Shown piece after piece: positions 33,168 through 41,401 of a DNA stretch of 52,725 bases; position 1 is the first letter of the stretch, and each line of letters begins with the position of its first letter. The notes beneath the pieces were generated by a model. The model saw only the letters and a list, made by a program, of their open reading frames with translations, was not told where the DNA came from and ran no database searches. The translations under genes and the position numbers were made by a program. Source of the stretch: Solibacillus silvestris_B. Lineage in GTDB: Bacteria > Bacillota > Bacilli > Bacillales_A > Planococcaceae. The stretch spans positions 1 to 52,725 of the forward strand of contig NZ_JBQCJW010000024.1 of the NCBI RefSeq assembly GCF_051967575.1, read 5' to 3'.

Positions 33168-33815
33168 TTAATCTTCTCGTCCTGGTCTTTCTGGCGATAA
33201 TTTTTCTCCCGTTGCCTCAACATCATCCGCCGTAACATTTTCTGCATCGGCGTCTTCAACTGGCGGCGCTGGCGGTGTTATCGTTGCCAATGTGTAATCA
33301 TCCTCTTCTATAATCGTAAAGCCGGTAAATTGACCACGAACATTACCCACGGATAACGCCTCACCAACTGCTAATTCGGATACATCGACTTCTATTGTAT
33401 CTGGAATATCGCTTGGTTTTACTTTTATTTTCAATGTATGATTCGGTTGAGTTAATACCCCACCTTCTTTCACACCAACTGAAGTTCCGACTAATGCTAC
33501 TGGAACATCCACTTCGAGCTCTTCTTTCATATTGATTGCAAGGAAGTCAACGTGTTTTACATGGCCTTTAAGGGCATCACGCTGAATGTCAGTGAGCACT
33601 GCATTCACTTTTTTCCCCTCTACGTCAATTTTAAACACGCTTGTGGAACCGTAGGCTTGTACTGCTTTTGCCGTTTCCTTATAATCCAGCGAAATCGGCG
33701 TAGTTTCTGTTCCATAGCCATAAAGCACACCTGCTAGCTGACCATTTTTTCTAAGTTGGGTTAATGTTGAACGTTTCCCAGTGTCCCGCTTTTTGGCTTG
33801 TAATACTGTAGTCAT
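33168..33815 (-). CDS. rplY: 50S ribosomal protein L25 / general stress protein Ctc
   Basis: 215 aa. The N-terminal ~95 residues are the L25 5S-rRNA-binding domain, followed by the TL5/CTC beta domain (about 100-185) and an acidic tail rich in Glu, Asp and Ala. In B. subtilis Ctc associates with ribosomes under stress and is a classic sigma-B gene. A matching sigma-B-type promoter is present upstream. ATG with AAGGGGG 10 nt upstream. The place between prs and pth is conserved, apart from the inserted MFS gene. Confidence 0.95.
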   Translation of the reverse strand: MTTVLQAKKRDTGKRSTLTQLRKNGQLAGVLYGYGTETTPISLDYKETAKAVQAYGSTSVFKIDVEGKKVNAVLTDIQRDALKGHVKHVDFLAINMKEELEVDVPVALVGTSVGVKEGGVLTQPNHTLKIKVKPSDIPDTIEVDVSELAVGEALSVGNVRGQFTGFTIIEEDDYTLATITPPAPPVEDADAENVTADDVEATGEKLSPERPGRED

Positions 33816-33843
33816 CTTCCATCGTCCCCCTTAAATAGTAGTA

Positions 33844-33868
33844 CAGAGATATGTTTTCCCTATCTCTG
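33844..33868. repeat. Inverted repeat across the rplY -10 region
   Basis: Perfect 8-bp arms CAGAGATA/TATCTCTG (33844-33851 with 33861-33868) with a 9-nt centre that contains the sigma-B-type -10 GGGAAA. It could be an operator or a chance palindrome; no protein is assigned. Confidence 0.5.
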
Positions 33869-33880
33869 CATAATTTAAAC
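33855..33880 (-). promoter_or_regulatory. sigma-B promoter of rplY/ctc
   Basis: Minus strand: -35 GTTTAA (33875-33880), 14-bp spacer, -10 GGGAAA (33855-33860), matching the B. subtilis sigma-B pattern GTTTAA-N12-14-GGGWAW, as expected for ctc. Confidence 0.7.
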
Positions 33881-33946
33881 ATAATCAATTGCCAGATTTT
33901 TTGCAAATATTCGAAACAGATATGCTTACTTAAAGAGGAGTCAAAA

Positions 33947-33976
33947 AAAGCCCGGGAAATTGAATTCCCAGGCTTT
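33947..33976 (-). terminator. prs terminator
   Basis: 12-bp stem with one G-U pair (33947-33958 with 33965-33976), then TTTTG on the minus strand, 10 bp after the prs stop. Confidence 0.9.
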
Positions 33977-33985
33977 TTGATTTGA

Positions 33986-34945
33986 TTAGTCGAATAATGT
34001 ACTTACTGATTTGTTTTCATAAACGCGAGAGATTGCATCCGCCATTAATTTTGCAACAGATAATTGCTTAATTTTTGGAGAAAGTTTTTCTTCGCTTAAT
34101 TGAATTGTGTTTGTGACAACCAACTCTTTAATTGAAGAATTTTCAATACGCTCGATTGCCGGACCAGACAATACCGGATGTGAACAACATGCGTAAACCT
34201 CTTTTGCGCCGCTCTTAATTAATGCCTCTGCACCAATCGTAATTGTACCTGCCGTATCGATAATATCATCGATTAAAATACATATTTTACCTTCCACATT
34301 ACCAACAATATTCATGACTTCCGCTACGTTCGGCTTCGGACGACGCTTATCAATAATCGCGATTGGGGCTTTTAGACGCTCCGCCATTTTACGTGCACGC
34401 GTTACACCCCCATGATCTGGAGAAACGATGACTAATTCATCTTCGTTAAAGTCTTTTGAACCGAAATGTTCAGCAAGCAGTGGTACTGCCACTAAATGAT
34501 CGATTAAAATATCGAAGAAACCTTGGATTTGAGGTGCGTGTAAATCTAATACGATGACACGAGTTGCACCGGCAGTTTCAAGTAAGTTTGCTACTAATTT
34601 AGCAGTGATTGGTTCACGCGCTTTTGCTTTACGGTCTTGACGTGCGTAGCCATAGTAAGGCATAACAACGTTTACTGTACGAGCAGATGCACGTTTAACA
34701 GCATCAATCATAATTAAAAGTTCCATTAAATGCTCATTAACAGGAGCAGAAGTAGATTGAACGATGAATACATCCATTCCTCGAATACTTTCTTCAATGC
34801 TAATTTGGACTTCTCCGTCACTGAAGTGTTTTACAGATGATTTTCCTAGTTCTACACCCATTTCATCTGCAATCTCTTTTGCAAGGGGATTGTTGGAATT
34901 TAATGAGAAGATTTTTAATTTTGAGTCAGCGTATTGATACGGCAT
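33986..34945 (-). CDS. prs: Ribose-phosphate pyrophosphokinase
   Basis: Makes PRPP from ribose 5-phosphate and ATP, feeding purine, pyrimidine, His, Trp and NAD synthesis. Class I motifs: SDGEVQISIEESIRG, YYGYARQDRK, DLHAPQIQGFFDI and the PRPP loop ILIDDIIDTAGTI near residue 225. 319 aa. ATG with GGAGG 5 nt upstream, 26 bp after glmU with no terminator between, so glmU-prs are co-transcribed as in B. subtilis. Confidence 0.97.
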   Translation of the reverse strand: MPYQYADSKLKIFSLNSNNPLAKEIADEMGVELGKSSVKHFSDGEVQISIEESIRGMDVFIVQSTSAPVNEHLMELLIMIDAVKRASARTVNVVMPYYGYARQDRKAKAREPITAKLVANLLETAGATRVIVLDLHAPQIQGFFDILIDHLVAVPLLAEHFGSKDFNEDELVIVSPDHGGVTRARKMAERLKAPIAIIDKRRPKPNVAEVMNIVGNVEGKICILIDDIIDTAGTITIGAEALIKSGAKEVYACCSHPVLSGPAIERIENSSIKELVVTNTIQLSEEKLSPKIKQLSVAKLMADAISRVYENKSVSTLFD

Positions 34946-34971
34946 GATGGCCTCCTGTATTTTAAATAATT

Positions 34972-36342
34972 TTATTTTGAATTTAATTTACTCATATAGC
35001 CTAGCTTATTTTCCTGACGAGCACGGGCAATTGCCAGCGTATCTTCCGGAACTTCTTTAGTAATTGTGGAGCCTGCAGCGATAAATGAACCTTTTTTCAG
35101 TGTCACAGGCGCTACTAAGTTCGAATTACATCCTACAAATACATCGTCTTCAATAATTGTTTTGAATTTATTTTTACCGTCGTAGTTCACAGTAATAGAT
35201 CCACAGCCAATGTTAACATTGCTGCCGACTTCTGCATCACCAATATAGCTTAAATGAGACACTTTCGTATCATCACCTAACTTACTCTTCTTCACTTCAA
35301 CGAAATTACCGATTTTCACGTGATTTCCTAATGAAGAATCAGGACGTAAATGAGCAAACGGACCTACCGCTGTTTCATTTCCTACCTGGCTGTTTAACAC
35401 GACCGAACTATGAATTGTTGTTGCATTGCCAATTTGACTGTCCACAATGTGACTATTTGGACCAATTTTACAATCTTCGCCAATAACCGTTTTTCCTTCA
35501 ATGATGACACCAGGTAAGATAACTGTATCACTGCCGATTACTGCATCTGCACTAATATGTGTAGAAATGGGATTAATGATTGTTACACCATTGCGCATAT
35601 GACGCTCATTAATACGAGCACGCATCAGTTCTTCAGCTTGTGATAAAGCAAAGCGATCATTGACACCCAACGTTTCGTCGAAGTTGTCCGTTACATATGC
35701 TGCAACGACCTCCCCTTGCTTTTGTAAAATTTCAATGACATCCGGCAAATAGTATTCACCTTGCGCATTTTCATTGTTTACTTGCTTGAGCGCCTCGAAC
35801 AGTGCCCCATTGTCAAAGCAATACGTACCTGTATTAATCTCTTTTACAAGCTGTTGTTCAGATGTAGCATCTTTTTGCTCAACGATTTGCGATACTTGGC
35901 CATCTTCGTTACGTAAAATCCGGCCATAGCCAGTCGGGTTATGTGTAACCGCTGTCAAAATAGTGGCTTTTGCACTTTGTGAAGTATGGTGATCGAGTAG
36001 CGCCTGCATCGTTTCAGGACGGATTAAAGGAGTATCTCCGCATACGACAAGTGTAGTTCCTGTAAGTCCTCCTAAAATTGGCTCCGCTTGCTGTACCGCG
36101 TGTGCCGTACCAAGCTGCTCTTCTTGAAGAACATACTCGCTTTTATGCCCAAGTGTTTCTTGTACAAGCTCAGCGCCATGTCCTACAACTGTTACGACAC
36201 GTTCTGCATTTAGTGAGCCAATATGTTCTATTACATGTTCTACCATTGGCTTACCGCATACAGGGTGAAGCACTTTATATAATTTGGACTTCATTCGCGT
36301 ACCTTGACCAGCAGCCAATACGACCGCAAAAATATTTGTCAT
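34972..36342 (-). CDS. glmU: Bifunctional GlcN-1-P acetyltransferase / UDP-GlcNAc pyrophosphorylase
   Basis: Makes UDP-GlcNAc for peptidoglycan and teichoic acid. N-terminal pyrophosphorylase (LAAGQGTRMKS at residues 9-19, GDTPLIRPET) and C-terminal left-handed beta-helix acetyltransferase with hexapeptide repeats (from about residue 255). 456 aa, the same length as in B. subtilis. ATG with GGAGG 9 nt upstream. In B. subtilis spoVG directly precedes glmU; here a regulator/exporter pair lies between them. Confidence 0.97.
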   Translation of the reverse strand: MTNIFAVVLAAGQGTRMKSKLYKVLHPVCGKPMVEHVIEHIGSLNAERVVTVVGHGAELVQETLGHKSEYVLQEEQLGTAHAVQQAEPILGGLTGTTLVVCGDTPLIRPETMQALLDHHTSQSAKATILTAVTHNPTGYGRILRNEDGQVSQIVEQKDATSEQQLVKEINTGTYCFDNGALFEALKQVNNENAQGEYYLPDVIEILQKQGEVVAAYVTDNFDETLGVNDRFALSQAEELMRARINERHMRNGVTIINPISTHISADAVIGSDTVILPGVIIEGKTVIGEDCKIGPNSHIVDSQIGNATTIHSSVVLNSQVGNETAVGPFAHLRPDSSLGNHVKIGNFVEVKKSKLGDDTKVSHLSYIGDAEVGSNVNIGCGSITVNYDGKNKFKTIIEDDVFVGCNSNLVAPVTLKKGSFIAAGSTITKEVPEDTLAIARARQENKLGYMSKLNSK

Positions 36343-36379
36343 ATTACAAGTCCTCCATTTTAGCTCATTTTCTCTTATG

Positions 36380-36408
36380 ACTATATAGTAAATTCACAAT
36401 CTTTTCAA
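36380..36408 (-). promoter_or_regulatory. glmU-prs promoter
   Basis: Minus strand: -35 TTGAAA (36403-36408), 17-bp spacer, -10 TATAGT (36380-36385), each one mismatch from consensus, 38 bp upstream of the glmU ATG. Confidence 0.7.
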
Positions 36409-36588
36409 GGCATTCAGACTTGACAAATGTTTGAATTTAAAATATTTGTAGAAGTTTAGTCTCTTTTCTTTTTCCCAAATAACGCTGTCCTTTTTTGAGT
36501 GATTTCCCTCTATAATTCCGTCGGTTTTTATTTATTTGCGCAATCTTACTCATTGATTCAAATGGAAAGGACTAAGACATAAAAGAAA

Positions 36589-36622
36589 AACCCATCACTC
36601 GCAAATTTCCGGGCAATGGGTT
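36589..36622 (-). terminator. Terminator of the XRE-TPR regulator gene
   Basis: Stem AACCCAT/ATGGGTT (36589-36595 with 36616-36622) with partly paired interior, then TTTCTTTT on the minus strand, 8 bp after the stop. Confidence 0.8.
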
Positions 36623-36629
36623 CATAATA

Positions 36630-37877
36630 TTACATAATTTTCGCGTATGCCTCATCGATAAACGCCTTATCGAGTGACGGGGCATAATCTTTCACACCGT
36701 TTGCCGCATACAAAATATCGCGCTTGGCTTTTTCCGCATCGCCTTTTTCAAAAAGACAAAGTGCGCGGATTGCAAACGAGCGGTATAAACGCGATGCATC
36801 GGATGGGTGGTGATGCAGTTTCGGTCCTTCAATATCCGACAACAGTTCAGAAGCCTCGTCCAGCTGCCGCAACTGATAGTAAGCAAAAGCCCTTTCGCCT
36901 TTTATAAATTGATCAAGCTGCATTTTTATATTTCCTTTAGCATCATAGTAATTGAACGGGGTTGCAATGACCTTTTCATATGCTTTTTCGATATAGTTCC
37001 AGTAGGCAAGCTGCAATAATCCTTCAATAGCCAAATCAATCGGATCTTCCAGGATGACCGAAAACGCCTGAATTTTCATTAAATAATCGAGCGCCTTTTC
37101 ACCCTCGCCTTTCATTACATGAATGAAAAACAAATAGCGGTAAAAATCGTTCATGCGATATAAAATTTTCTCCTCATGCGCAATTTTCAGCGCCAGCTGT
37201 AAATACTTCTCTGATTGCTCCTCATTATTGAGCGCCGCATAAACAACCGTTAAATTATAATATAAATCAAGCTTTTCAATTTCCCCGACAAATGCGCCAA
37301 ACTGCTCAATACAATGAACACCTTTTTGCATCCAATTAATCGATTGCTCGTATTTTTGAACCTGGAATTCGATACTGCCTAAACGGCGATAGCCGCTTAC
37401 CACCTTTGAATACACATGAATTTGTTTATAGCGCTCAATACATTGTACAAAGCCGTCCATATTAGGCGTAATGTCCAAATAATGGCGCATTAAATAATAC
37501 AGTTCCGTTAAGCGAATTTCCTCATATGTGCTGCCGTTTAGCTTGTTCCCGGCAATATAAGGCCCTATAAGCGTATAAATTTCCCCGCTCTTTTCACGAT
37601 GGTCGGCTTCTTCATACAATTTGTTCAACTGCGCGGCAAGCGATTCGATTTTTAAATAAAATTCCTTCACCTCTTGCGTATCCTTTGACTGCATCAATTC
37701 TGCCACATCAATGCCCAGCTGCTTTGCGATATGCTGCAAACTTTCCATCGACGGCTGTGCCTTGCCATTTTCAATCAGGCTTAGCATCCCTTTTGACAAA
37801 CGAGTCCCTGCTACCTGTGCGAGCGTCATTTTGCGTTCTTTGCGCAACTGTTTAATTTTTTCACCTATATTGATCAC
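36630..37877 (-). CDS. XRE-HTH/TPR regulator (RRNPP/PlcR-like architecture)
   Basis: 415 aa. Residues 1-60 form a Cro/C1 HTH (GEKIKQLRKERKMTLAQVAG, LSKGMLSLIENGKAQPS). The rest is all-helical with TPR-like repeats (SGYRRLGSIEFQVQKYEQSI, YNLTVVYAALNNEEQSEKYLQ). This is the layout of PlcR, Rgg and related regulators that bind small peptides. No adjacent pheromone gene was recognised. It is divergent from an MFS exporter, so control of that exporter is the simplest inference. GTG start with AGGTGG just upstream. It is not part of the conserved spoVG-glmU neighbourhood and looks acquired. Confidence 0.85.
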   Translation of the reverse strand: MINIGEKIKQLRKERKMTLAQVAGTRLSKGMLSLIENGKAQPSMESLQHIAKQLGIDVAELMQSKDTQEVKEFYLKIESLAAQLNKLYEEADHREKSGEIYTLIGPYIAGNKLNGSTYEEIRLTELYYLMRHYLDITPNMDGFVQCIERYKQIHVYSKVVSGYRRLGSIEFQVQKYEQSINWMQKGVHCIEQFGAFVGEIEKLDLYYNLTVVYAALNNEEQSEKYLQLALKIAHEEKILYRMNDFYRYLFFIHVMKGEGEKALDYLMKIQAFSVILEDPIDLAIEGLLQLAYWNYIEKAYEKVIATPFNYYDAKGNIKMQLDQFIKGERAFAYYQLRQLDEASELLSDIEGPKLHHHPSDASRLYRSFAIRALCLFEKGDAEKAKRDILYAANGVKDYAPSLDKAFIDEAYAKIM

Positions 37878-37920
37878 GTCGCCACCTCACTAAAAACAGT
37901 GTACCAAATCCGCCCTCCGA

Positions 37921-38005
37921 AATAAATAATTTTAATTTAAATAAACTTTTGAATAATAATTTAGAGTTAAATTTTCAATTTTTTTAAATTAAATTAAATT
38001 TTATT
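37921..38005. promoter_or_regulatory. AT-rich divergent control region with palindromic TTTAAATTAAA-type repeats
   Basis: Between the divergent regulator and exporter genes. It is almost pure A/T, with repeated TTTAATTTAAATAAA and TTTAAATTAAATTAAA blocks in both orientations, just upstream of the exporter promoter. This is a plausible operator for the regulator, but no footprint motif can be fixed by eye. Confidence 0.35.
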
Positions 38006-38006
38006 G

Positions 38007-38035
38007 TTGCGAAATCCATTTCAATTTCGTATTAT
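38007..38035 (+). promoter_or_regulatory. Probable promoter of the MFS exporter
   Basis: Plus strand: -35 TTGCGA (38007-38012), 17-bp spacer, -10 TATTAT (38030-38035). A weak -35 fits a regulated gene. Confidence 0.5.
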
Positions 38036-38070
38036 AAGTTTAATAAGATTAAACAAAAGGGGTTTTGTAT

Positions 38071-39357
38071 ATGACAGATCACGGTAAATTAAAAAAAGCG
38101 ACTTATCATTTATACACATTTTTAGTGAGCAAAATGATTGGTTCGCTTGGATCGCATGTTTATAGCTTTGGTATCAGTATGTACATTCTTTCAATGACAG
38201 GTTCTTCGTTAAGCTTCGCGCTTAATATTATTTTAAGCTACTTGCCCCGTACCATTGTTTCGCCTATTGCAGGTCTGATTGGTGACCGTGTTTCCCGGAA
38301 AAGGCTTGTGCTTGGAGGGCAAGCCGGTGTTATTTTGACTGTATCAACCCTGCTTTTATACACACATGAATTTGGTTTATCGCTTATCGCCGTTTATACG
38401 GCAACTGTGTTTAACAGCATTTTCAGCACATTTACAAGCGTTGCGTTCTCCGCTTCGATTGCCAACTTGGTAGATGAGGCCCGCCTGCAAAAAGCTATGA
38501 GTTTCAACCAATTATCATATTCCATTTCAGGCATCAGCGGCCCAATCTTCGGCGGTATGCTATTCGGCTTTGTTTCGATGGAGATTTTCCTTTTCATCTT
38601 TATTATCGCAGCGGTTATTACGATCACATTAGAAGCCACAATGGATTTTGAACTCTTTAAAAAGCATGCAACAGGAACAGATGTAAAACAGGAAACAATG
38701 CTTGAAAGCTTCAAGGCAGGCTTTCGTTATGTCAATAAAAAGCCTGTTATCAAAGCCATTTTATGGGTGGCATTATGGCTGAATTTATTTTTCATGTCTG
38801 TCAATGTTGGCGGAGACTATATTTTATTAACATTATTAAAACTTGATCCAAAGCTCATCGGTATTACAGAGGCTGGGGGTGCGGTCGGAGTGTTGGTAAC
38901 ATCGCTTTATTTTGCATCACGTGCAAATGTTAAGTACCCGCTGCAGCTTGTAAAACGTTCAACTTTAATTACATCATTAATCGTGATTCTTGCAGGTTTG
39001 CCGCTCGTTTTACAGCTATCAAACACATTTAACTTCATTTATTATTTCATTATTATGTTCATATTTGGCTCATTAGGTGTTGTTACAAATACGCCGCTTG
39101 GGGTGATGTTCCAAACATCCATTGATGAGGAATATCGCGGCCGTGTGTTCGGCATTATTGAGATGATGTCGATGAGTGCGATGCCTGTGGGAACGCTTAT
39201 GTACGGTGTGCTATATGATATTTTGCCGGCCCAGCATGTTTTATTCGTAAGCGGGCTTATTTTAACAGGTTTGGTTTTATTATTGCTTCGCCCATCAATC
39301 GTGGAAATGGCGCATCCAGAGCTGAAGAAAACACCCGTACAGCCTGTGACAGAATAA
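38071..39357 (+). CDS. MFS efflux transporter (MefA/DHA3-like)
   Basis: 428 aa with about twelve membrane helices. The loop between helices 2 and 3 reads GLIGDRVSRKRLVLGG, the MFS signature A region, and EEYRGRVFGIIEMMS near helix 10 is typical of the MefA-like group that includes macrolide and siderophore exporters. Substrate unknown. ATG 38071 was chosen with AAAGGGG 8 nt upstream; a TTG two codons earlier is less likely. Divergent from the XRE-TPR gene, its probable regulator. Confidence 0.87.
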   Translation: MTDHGKLKKATYHLYTFLVSKMIGSLGSHVYSFGISMYILSMTGSSLSFALNIILSYLPRTIVSPIAGLIGDRVSRKRLVLGGQAGVILTVSTLLLYTHEFGLSLIAVYTATVFNSIFSTFTSVAFSASIANLVDEARLQKAMSFNQLSYSISGISGPIFGGMLFGFVSMEIFLFIFIIAAVITITLEATMDFELFKKHATGTDVKQETMLESFKAGFRYVNKKPVIKAILWVALWLNLFFMSVNVGGDYILLTLLKLDPKLIGITEAGGAVGVLVTSLYFASRANVKYPLQLVKRSTLITSLIVILAGLPLVLQLSNTFNFIYYFIIMFIFGSLGVVTNTPLGVMFQTSIDEEYRGRVFGIIEMMSMSAMPVGTLMYGVLYDILPAQHVLFVSGLILTGLVLLLLRPSIVEMAHPELKKTPVQPVTE

Positions 39358-39382
39358 TTCCGTCTATCAGGCAGTAATGATC

Positions 39383-39417
39383 GCTCCCCCAATTGTCGGA
39401 AACAATTGAAGGGGAGC
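39383..39417 (+). terminator. MFS exporter terminator
   Basis: Stem GCTCCCC-CAATTG paired with CAATTG-A-GGGGAGC (39383-39395 with 39403-39417), then TTTGCTTTG on the plus strand, 25 bp after the stop. Confidence 0.8.
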
Positions 39418-39512
39418 TTTGCTTTGTTTAATATAGTTGATCTTCCAGCATATAAAATTTGCATCATTCTATATTTTTGCGACGTCTATGAATCTCCTTA
39501 AAATCAAAAAAA

Positions 39513-39536
39513 GAGCCTCCTCAATTTGAGTGACCC
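39513..39536 (-). terminator. spoVG terminator
   Basis: Imperfect stem (GAGCC..CTCAA with TTGAG..GGGTC, 39513-39536) followed by TTTTTTT on the minus strand, 12 bp after the spoVG stop. Confidence 0.7.
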
Positions 39537-39548
39537 CCTAAATATTCC

Positions 39549-39848
39549 TTACACATTCGCTTCTTCTAATTCCAATGCATCATCTGTATTTTCCTCAGTG
39601 GATGCATGAAAAGCTTCCAAAACAATTTCCTGGATTTTATTGCGCGTATTTGAATTGATCGGATGTGCGATATCTCGGAATTCGCCATCTGGTGTTCTTT
39701 TACTTGGCATTGCTACAAATAAACCCGCATTTCCATCAATTACACGAATATCATGAATGACGAACTCATCATCCAGTGTAATCGAGGCAATTGCGCGCAT
39801 ACGTCCATCCGTTTGAACGCGTCGCAATCTTACATCAGTTACTTCCAT
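39549..39848 (-). CDS. spoVG: Septation/regulatory protein SpoVG
   Basis: 99-aa DNA/RNA-binding protein affecting asymmetric septation, cortex formation and many stationary-phase genes. MEVTDVRLRRV, RMRAIASITLDDEFVIHDIRVIDG and FVAMPSKRTPDGEFRDIAHPI are the conserved SpoVG blocks; the acidic C-terminus is normal. GGAGGG lies 9 nt before the ATG. It has a sigma-H promoter, as in B. subtilis. Confidence 0.97.
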   Translation of the reverse strand: MEVTDVRLRRVQTDGRMRAIASITLDDEFVIHDIRVIDGNAGLFVAMPSKRTPDGEFRDIAHPINSNTRNKIQEIVLEAFHASTEENTDDALELEEANV

Positions 39849-39892
39849 TATGAATACCCTCCTGTGCTTAGATGCATTTATTAGTTTTTAGT

Positions 39893-39918
39893 ATTCGAGA
39901 AAAAAGACTATTTCCCTT
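39893..39918 (-). promoter_or_regulatory. sigma-H promoter of spoVG
   Basis: Minus strand: -35 AAGGGAAAT (39910-39918), 12-bp spacer, -10 CGAAT (39893-39897), close to the sigma-H pattern RnAGGAWWW / HGAAT and to the known B. subtilis spoVG promoter. Confidence 0.65.
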
Positions 39919-40078
39919 CTCTCATACATTTAATTTCTAAATTTGCACCATTTATCAATAGAATACAATAGAATGTAATTTTTTTCTATCTACAATTTTT
40001 ATAATTATTAAAATTAATGAAATATTCTGCATTTTTGTAGCAAATTAGTAATATTTCACTTAAATTTTACATGAAAAA

Positions 40079-40111
40079 GGCGTGCTAAAAGTTTTTAACT
40101 TCTGACACGCC
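40079..40111 (-). terminator. ridA terminator
   Basis: Stem GGCGTG/CACGCC (40079-40084 with 40106-40111) with inner pairing AAGTT/AACTT, then TTTTT on the minus strand, 14 bp after the ridA stop. Confidence 0.85.
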
Positions 40112-40125
40112 CGCTAAATCAATAT

Positions 40126-40500
40126 TTATTTTACCAATGCAATAACTTCAATTTCTACTTTCACGTCTTTTGGCAGACGTGCAACTTCTACTGCCGAACG
40201 CGCTGGCTTGTGCTCGCCGAAATGAGAAGCATAAACGTCATTCATTGCTGCAAAGTCATTCATGTCTTTCATAAATACAGTCGTTTTCACAACTTTGTCC
40301 AAAGAAGATCCGGCTGCTGCCAAAACGGCTTTTAAGTTTTCGAATACTTGATGTGTTTGTGCCCCGATATCGCCATCAACGAGGTCTCCTGAAGAAGTAA
40401 GTGGAATTTGCCCTGAAGAGTAAAACATATTATTTACGATGATTCCTTGTGCATATGGACCGATTGCTGCCGGCGCATTTGTTGTTGAAACTGTTTTCAT
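40126..40500 (-). CDS. ridA: 2-iminobutanoate/2-iminopropanoate deaminase (RidA)
   Basis: Destroys reactive enamine/imine by-products of PLP enzymes. 124-aa YjgF/RidA protein with GPYAQGI, FYSSGQIPL, KTTVFMKDMNDFAAMN and the substrate-binding Arg in KPARSAVEVARLP. In B. subtilis YabJ is also linked to purR function. The ATG overlaps the purR stop by 4 bp, so the two are co-translated. Confidence 0.96.
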   Translation of the reverse strand: MKTVSTTNAPAAIGPYAQGIIVNNMFYSSGQIPLTSSGDLVDGDIGAQTHQVFENLKAVLAAAGSSLDKVVKTTVFMKDMNDFAAMNDVYASHFGEHKPARSAVEVARLPKDVKVEIEVIALVK

Positions 40501-41330
40501 TTTAATTTCTCTCCTTTTGAAAAAAAATTACCTTCACTTAATGCAATAGTGCGATCTTTCTCATTCACTTCTTGTAACTTTACTAAAGAATAATAATCAT
40601 CTACTAAAGTTTCATCAGCATGCTGTGCCTCAACTAATACTGCAATCCCTGCTAATTCACAATCGAACTCCTCTAGTAAATTCTTCATGCCATTCATCGT
40701 GCCGCCGACTTTCATAAAGTCATCGGTAATTAATACACGCTGCCCGCTTTTCATACTGCGCTTCGATAAAACCATCGTTTGTATACGACGAGAAGATCCG
40801 GATACATAATTAATGCTTACTGTTGATCCTTCCGTCACTTTGCTGTCACGCCGTACGACAACAACCGGGACATTCAAATGTCTTGCAATCGCATGGGCAA
40901 TTGAAATCCCCTTTGTCGCAACCGTCATAATAACATCAATTTGCTGATTCGCAAAGACACTTGCAAATACTTTACCGACACGATTCATTAATTCCGGATT
41001 TCCTAAAAGATCCGTCATAAACAAATAGCCACCAGGCAATAATCGATCCGATTGACCTAATTCCACCATAAATTCCCCAATTACTTCAAGAACTTCCTGT
41101 TCCGCCATTTTAGGGATATATTTAACACCGCCTGCTGCGCCAGGGACGGTTATTAAAAGCCCAATTCCTTTTTCTTCAAATGTTTCCTTCACAATTGTTA
41201 AATCTTCGCTAATTGAAGATTTTGCAGAACTGTAAAGCTCAGAAAAATAAGTTAGCGGGATCAACTGATGTGGATGCTCAAGCAAATAATAAGTCATATC
41301 TACAAGGCGTTCACTACGCTTCCATTTCAT
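40497..41330 (-). CDS. purR: Purine operon repressor PurR
   Basis: Represses purine synthesis and transport genes; PRPP relieves binding. Residues 1-75 form a winged helix (LIPLTYFSELYSSAKSSISED) and the rest a phosphoribosyltransferase-like domain with PRPP loop VLITDDFMKVGGTM. 277 aa. ATG 41330 was chosen with AGAGG 5 nt upstream. The upstream gap contains a CGAA core (AAATACGAATGTT) resembling half of a PurBox, so autoregulation is possible. Confidence 0.96.
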   Translation of the reverse strand: MKWKRSERLVDMTYYLLEHPHQLIPLTYFSELYSSAKSSISEDLTIVKETFEEKGIGLLITVPGAAGGVKYIPKMAEQEVLEVIGEFMVELGQSDRLLPGGYLFMTDLLGNPELMNRVGKVFASVFANQQIDVIMTVATKGISIAHAIARHLNVPVVVVRRDSKVTEGSTVSINYVSGSSRRIQTMVLSKRSMKSGQRVLITDDFMKVGGTMNGMKNLLEEFDCELAGIAVLVEAQHADETLVDDYYSLVKLQEVNEKDRTIALSEGNFFSKGEKLK

Positions 41331-41401
41331 GCGATCCTCTCCCAAATATTAATAATTAAAATACGAATGTTTAATAGTCAAATTACCATAATTATACGCC
41401 T

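Noticed and set aside
33035..33235. Plus frame of 66 codons near the rplY terminator
   Set aside because: It runs across repeat copy B, the rplY terminator and the antisense end of rplY, with no ribosome site.
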